Below are positions 4,662 to 7,480 of a stretch of DNA of 7,480 nucleotides, piece after piece. The position numbers and the translations under genes are program-made. The number at the start of each line of letters is the position of its first letter. Position 1 is the stretch's first letter. Source of the DNA: Acidobacteriaceae bacterium (GTDB lineage: Bacteria > Acidobacteriota > Terriglobia > Terriglobales > Acidobacteriaceae); NCBI GenBank assembly GCA_030039895.1, contig JASHUR010000173.1:1-7480 (forward strand). The letters run 5' to 3'. Under the pieces are notes generated by a model, which did no database searches, had not been told where the DNA came from, and was given only the letters and a program-made list of their open reading frames with translations.

Positions 4662-6425
4662 ATGACAGTGCCGCCAGATCGCCGCATCACCTTTATGCCC
4701 AAACCAATGCAATCGTTTGTCTTGCTTCTCATTTCTCTCCTGTTTGCTACAAACCCGCTCCTTGCTGCCACCAAGGCTGCTGCCCCCGACTTTGGCCCGA
4801 ACGTCTTCGTGTTCAGCCCTTCCATGCCGGCAGCGAATATCCAGCAGCAAATCAACAGGGTTTACGCGATCGAGCAGCACAATGAATTCGGCCCGCAACG
4901 CTATGCCTTTCTATTCCTGCCCGGCACATATCATGTCGATGTCCCTATCGGCTTTTATACGCAGGCCATAGGTTTGGGAGCCTCGCCCGACGACACCCAC
5001 ATCGACGGCAACCTGCATGTCGATGCCGCCAGCCGCCATAACAACGCCACCACCACATTCTGGCGCGGAGCCGAAGGTCTCTCCGTCACCCCGCCCAGCG
5101 GAACCATGCGCTGGGCTGTCTCGCAAGCTGTACCCTTTCGCCGCATGCATGTGCACGGAAACATGGTGCTCAACCAGCTCCGCGGATGGGCCAGCGGCGG
5201 CTGGATCTCCGACAGCGTGATTGACGGCACCGTTGATTCCGGCTCGCAGCAGCAATGGATCTCCCGCAACACGGACTGGAAAAACTGGACCGGCTCCAAC
5301 TGGAACATGGTCTTTGTCGGCGTCAATCATCCCCCGGCAGGCAACTGGCCCAATCCGCCTTACACAAAGGTCGCGCGCACGCCGGTTGTTCGCGAAAAGC
5401 CATTCCTATACGCCGACGCGTCTGGAAACTACTTTGTCCGCGTGCCCGCTCTGCGCCGCAACAGCATCGGAATCACCTGGAGCGGGGGCTCAACTCCCGG
5501 CGTCAGCATCCCACTCAGCCATTTCTACATCGCCCATCCGGGCGCAGACACTGCCGCGAGCATTAACGCAAAGCTCGCGGAGGGCAAGGACCTGCTCTTC
5601 ACGCCCGGCATCTATCAGCTGACCCAGGCCATCCACGTTACCGACCCCAATACCATCGTCCTCGGCCTGGGCTTCGCGACCCTCAAGCCCATTGACGGAA
5701 CCGCAGCCATGACCACGGCCGATGCTGACGGAATCATCATCGCCGGACTGCTCTTTGATGCTGGCCCCATCCAGTCGCCGGTTCTTCTCCGGGTCGGCCC
5801 AGCTGGCAGCCATCGCCGCCACATCGCCGACCCAATCTCCCTCCACGACGTCTTCTTCCGTGTCGGTGGAGCCGGCGTAGGCCGCACCAAGATCAATCTT
5901 GAGGTCAACAGCGACGACACCATCATCGACCATACCTGGATCTGGCGCGCCGACCACGGCTCCGGCGTCGGCTGGAACCTCAACCTCAGCGACAATGGCC
6001 TGGTCGTCAACGGCAGCCACGTCACCGCCTATGGACTCTTCGTTGAGCACCACCAGCAGTTCCAGGTGCTATGGAACGGCGACTACGGGCGCACCTACTT
6101 CTATCAGTCTGAGATTCCCTATGACCCACCCAATCAGGCTGCCTGGAAGAGCGCGCCCGGCACAAACGGATGGGCTTCGTACAAAGTCGCCAATGACGTC
6201 AAACATCACGAAGCCTGGGGCCTCGGCATTTACAGCGTCTTTACCTATCCCAACGTTGTTTTGGATCATGCAATCGAAGTCCCCAAAACACCAGGTGTGC
6301 GTTTCCACCACATCATCACAGTTGCTCTTGAGCACAAAGGCGCCATCAGAAACGTCATCGACAACACCGGCGGATCGACCCAAACTGATCCCCGCTACAC
6401 GCCAAAAGTCACACTCTTCCCTTAA
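4662..6425 (+). CDS. Secreted tandem beta-helix protein (often labelled coagulation factor 5/8-type or adenylyl cyclase)
   Basis: This 587-residue exported protein has a signal peptide with a basic start (MPKPMQSF), a hydrophobic core (about 19-30) and a likely cut near L-L-A-A (33-36). The mature part contains two similar modules. Each has a helix, then L-F-x-P-G-x-Y (P87-G-T-Y90 and P315-G-I-Y318), then G-L-G (104-106 and 335-337), then turn-rich strand repeats. This is the pattern of a double right-handed parallel beta-helix, as in pectate-lyase-like and GH55-type proteins. Relatives carry names such as coagulation factor 5/8 type or adenylyl cyclase, from memory; I see no discoidin or cyclase motif supporting either. 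Many W, N, D and H residues in the second module (about 417-480, e.g. IIDHTWIWRADHGSG) suggest a carbohydrate-binding cleft. The role is probably polysaccharide binding or cleavage, substrate unknown. The start could instead be the ATG at 4695 or 4707, which gives a more typical signal peptide. Confidence 0.8.
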   Translation: MTVPPDRRITFMPKPMQSFVLLLISLLFATNPLLAATKAAAPDFGPNVFVFSPSMPAANIQQQINRVYAIEQHNEFGPQRYAFLFLPGTYHVDVPIGFYTQAIGLGASPDDTHIDGNLHVDAASRHNNATTTFWRGAEGLSVTPPSGTMRWAVSQAVPFRRMHVHGNMVLNQLRGWASGGWISDSVIDGTVDSGSQQQWISRNTDWKNWTGSNWNMVFVGVNHPPAGNWPNPPYTKVARTPVVREKPFLYADASGNYFVRVPALRRNSIGITWSGGSTPGVSIPLSHFYIAHPGADTAASINAKLAEGKDLLFTPGIYQLTQAIHVTDPNTIVLGLGFATLKPIDGTAAMTTADADGIIIAGLLFDAGPIQSPVLLRVGPAGSHRRHIADPISLHDVFFRVGGAGVGRTKINLEVNSDDTIIDHTWIWRADHGSGVGWNLNLSDNGLVVNGSHVTAYGLFVEHHQQFQVLWNGDYGRTYFYQSEIPYDPPNQAAWKSAPGTNGWASYKVANDVKHHEAWGLGIYSVFTYPNVVLDHAIEVPKTPGVRFHHIITVALEHKGAIRNVIDNTGGSTQTDPRYTPKVTLFP

Positions 6426-6431
6426 GGAGCT

Positions 6432-6466
6432 GCAGCGGGCCGGCAAAAACTGAACCGGCCTGCTGC
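6432..6466. terminator. Hairpin between convergent genes
   Basis: A 12-bp stem (6432-6443/6455-6466, one G-U pair, 11-base loop) fills the gap between the beta-helix stop codon and the hydrolase stop codon. Only a weak CTCTTAT follows on the plus strand and CTCCTTA on the minus strand. It probably serves as a shared, imperfect bidirectional terminator. Confidence 0.5.
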
Positions 6467-6469
6467 CTC

Positions 6470-7480
6470 TTATCGGCTTTCTTTCGCGAGCTTGTCGAAA
6501 GCGGAATAGACGAATGATCCCAGATACCACCCGTCAATAAACTTGAACGGAGTCTCCCCCGTCGTGTAATGCCCGCAAGGAAGCACTTTCGAGACAAAGT
6601 TCACGCCTAGCTCCTCAAAATTTCGCAGCACTTCCAGCGAGTACTGCTCCAAAAATGTCAGGTCGTAGCGCGCGTGCACCACCAGCACCCGCTTTGGATG
6701 CTCCGCAAAACGTCGCATATAGCTCACCGGGCTGATCGCACTCCAAACTGCGCGCAACCGCTCCTGCGTCATGCCTGCATCTTCAAACGACTGTCGGATA
6801 TGCCTTGTGCTCTGCCCAGTCCACACTACATCCCCAAATGCTGTCGAGGCATGATTGAACGCATTCACTGTTAGCCGCGGATCATGCGCGCTGGCAAGGA
6901 ACGCATAGCACGAACCCAGACTCGTCCCCAGAATCCCGAACTGCTCATAGCCCTGCTCCTCCAGCCAGTCCAGACAGCAGCGAATATCCACCACGGCCTG
7001 CCGGCATGCGGAGACCGTCCGCCCGATATTCGAGCTCACCGCGTAGTCCGACCGCTCCAGCTCCGCCGGACGGCGAACATCGTGGTATGGCTTGCTAAGC
7101 CGCAGCGCCGAAATGCCAAAGTGGTTGAACAGCGAGCACAACACGTTGTGGCTGAAGGCATCCGCATTCCACTGCGGCATCACCACAATCGCCTGCTTCG
7201 GCTTGCCCGCCTGCTTTTCCGCCGGAGCCGGATACCACCGCGCATTCACCCGGTCATTCTCCGGATATGGCGTTCGTACCGGCGAAGTAAAGCGCAGAAA
7301 CGGCGCCGGCTCGAGCTTTCCCTCAGCGGCCTTCTGCTTCAGCTCCGCGTCATGCTTCAGCGTCTCCGGACGCACATTCGTTGGAAACAATTGCGGATGC
7401 CGCTCCTCCAATTCAAAATCCGTTGGCCGCTCGTAGCCAAAGAAGTTGTCGCTGCACTCCACAATCGCGGCATTCAGCGC
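6470..7480 (-). CDS. Alpha/beta hydrolase, ABHD18-like, 5' end outside the window
   Basis: This is a serine hydrolase fold without a visible signal peptide. Counting from the GTG codon at 7462, the nucleophile elbow G-T-S181-L-G lies at 179-183, after the strand YEQFGILG. An acidic candidate, D267 (VVHARYD), and the histidine H298 (LPCGHYT) follow in the expected order, completing a catalytic triad. The layout, with an A-I-V-V-M-P strand at about 91, a conserved S-K-P-Y-H-D-V-R-R-P stretch and R-S-D-Y before the nucleophile, recalls the ABHD18 (Abhydrolase_18) family from memory. The substrate is unknown. The frame stays open from 7462 to the window edge (A-L-N-A-A-I before the GTG), so the GTG is probably an internal valine and the true start lies beyond 7480. 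The gene converges on the beta-helix gene with only 44 bases between their stop codons. Confidence 0.85.
   Translation of the reverse strand, partial: ALNAAIVECSDNFFGYERPTDFELEERHPQLFPTNVRPETLKHDAELKQKAAEGKLEPAPFLRFTSPVRTPYPENDRVNARWYPAPAEKQAGKPKQAIVVMPQWNADAFSHNVLCSLFNHFGISALRLSKPYHDVRRPAELERSDYAVSSNIGRTVSACRQAVVDIRCCLDWLEEQGYEQFGILGTSLGSCYAFLASAHDPRLTVNAFNHASTAFGDVVWTGQSTRHIRQSFEDAGMTQERLRAVWSAISPVSYMRRFAEHPKRVLVVHARYDLTFLEQYSLEVLRNFEELGVNFVSKVLPCGHYTTGETPFKFIDGWYLGSFVYSAFDKLAKESR

Noticed and set aside
5490..6053. A 187-codon open frame on the minus strand inside the beta-helix gene.
   Set aside because: It is a shadow of the real gene: low-complexity, V-, D- and A-rich text with no ribosome binding site or domain.
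7460..7462. GTG at 7462 as the true start of the alpha/beta hydrolase.
   Set aside because: The frame continues without a stop to the window edge with protein-like residues and there is no room to see a binding site, so I treat the gene as partial.
1..7480. Looked for CRISPR arrays, toxin-antitoxin pairs and retron or defence gene sets.
   Set aside because: No regularly spaced repeats, no paired small genes and no reverse transcriptase or nuclease motifs were seen.

Overview
The window reads as a piece of a GC-rich bacterial chromosome. The secreted adenosine deaminase, the secreted two-module beta-helix protein, the cold-shock gene and the alpha/beta hydrolase, with their C-rich third codon positions, suggest an Acidobacteriota (Terriglobia-type) genome. 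That assignment rests on recalled family resemblance and was not searched.

Left part (1 to about 2250), accessory in character. It holds one large orphan gene of unknown function (318-1433). Its protein seems built from two related halves and faintly resembles the double-CXXCG/SitI-type immunity proteins of myxobacteria. About 800 bases without a convincing gene follow. They contain paired repeats that look like a worn IS21-type end (1518-1639), a perfect 12-bp inverted repeat (1650-1685), and a structured RNA-like stretch (1927-2172) that I read as the 5' domain of a group II intron with no reverse transcriptase or catalytic 3' part. A near-identical 14-15 base motif brackets that stretch. 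This debris abuts the 3' end of a tRNA-Phe(GAA) gene (2250-2324, minus strand), a classic integration site. The left part may therefore be the end of an old integrated island.

Right part (about 2330-7480), core-like. An exported adenosine deaminase (2562-4127, plus) converges on a CspA-type cold-shock gene (4222-4422, minus), and a strong hairpin lies between them. The cold-shock gene diverges from a secreted tandem beta-helix protein (4662-6425, plus). That gene converges across a short hairpin on an alpha/beta hydrolase (6470 to beyond the window edge, minus). Each gene appears to be its own transcription unit. No shared pathway is evident, beyond two exported proteins (nucleoside deamination and probably polysaccharide-related) that would suit a soil scavenger.

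No complete new defence or mobile system is visible. The most worthwhile leads are the truncated group II intron beside tRNA-Phe and the duplicated immunity-like protein.
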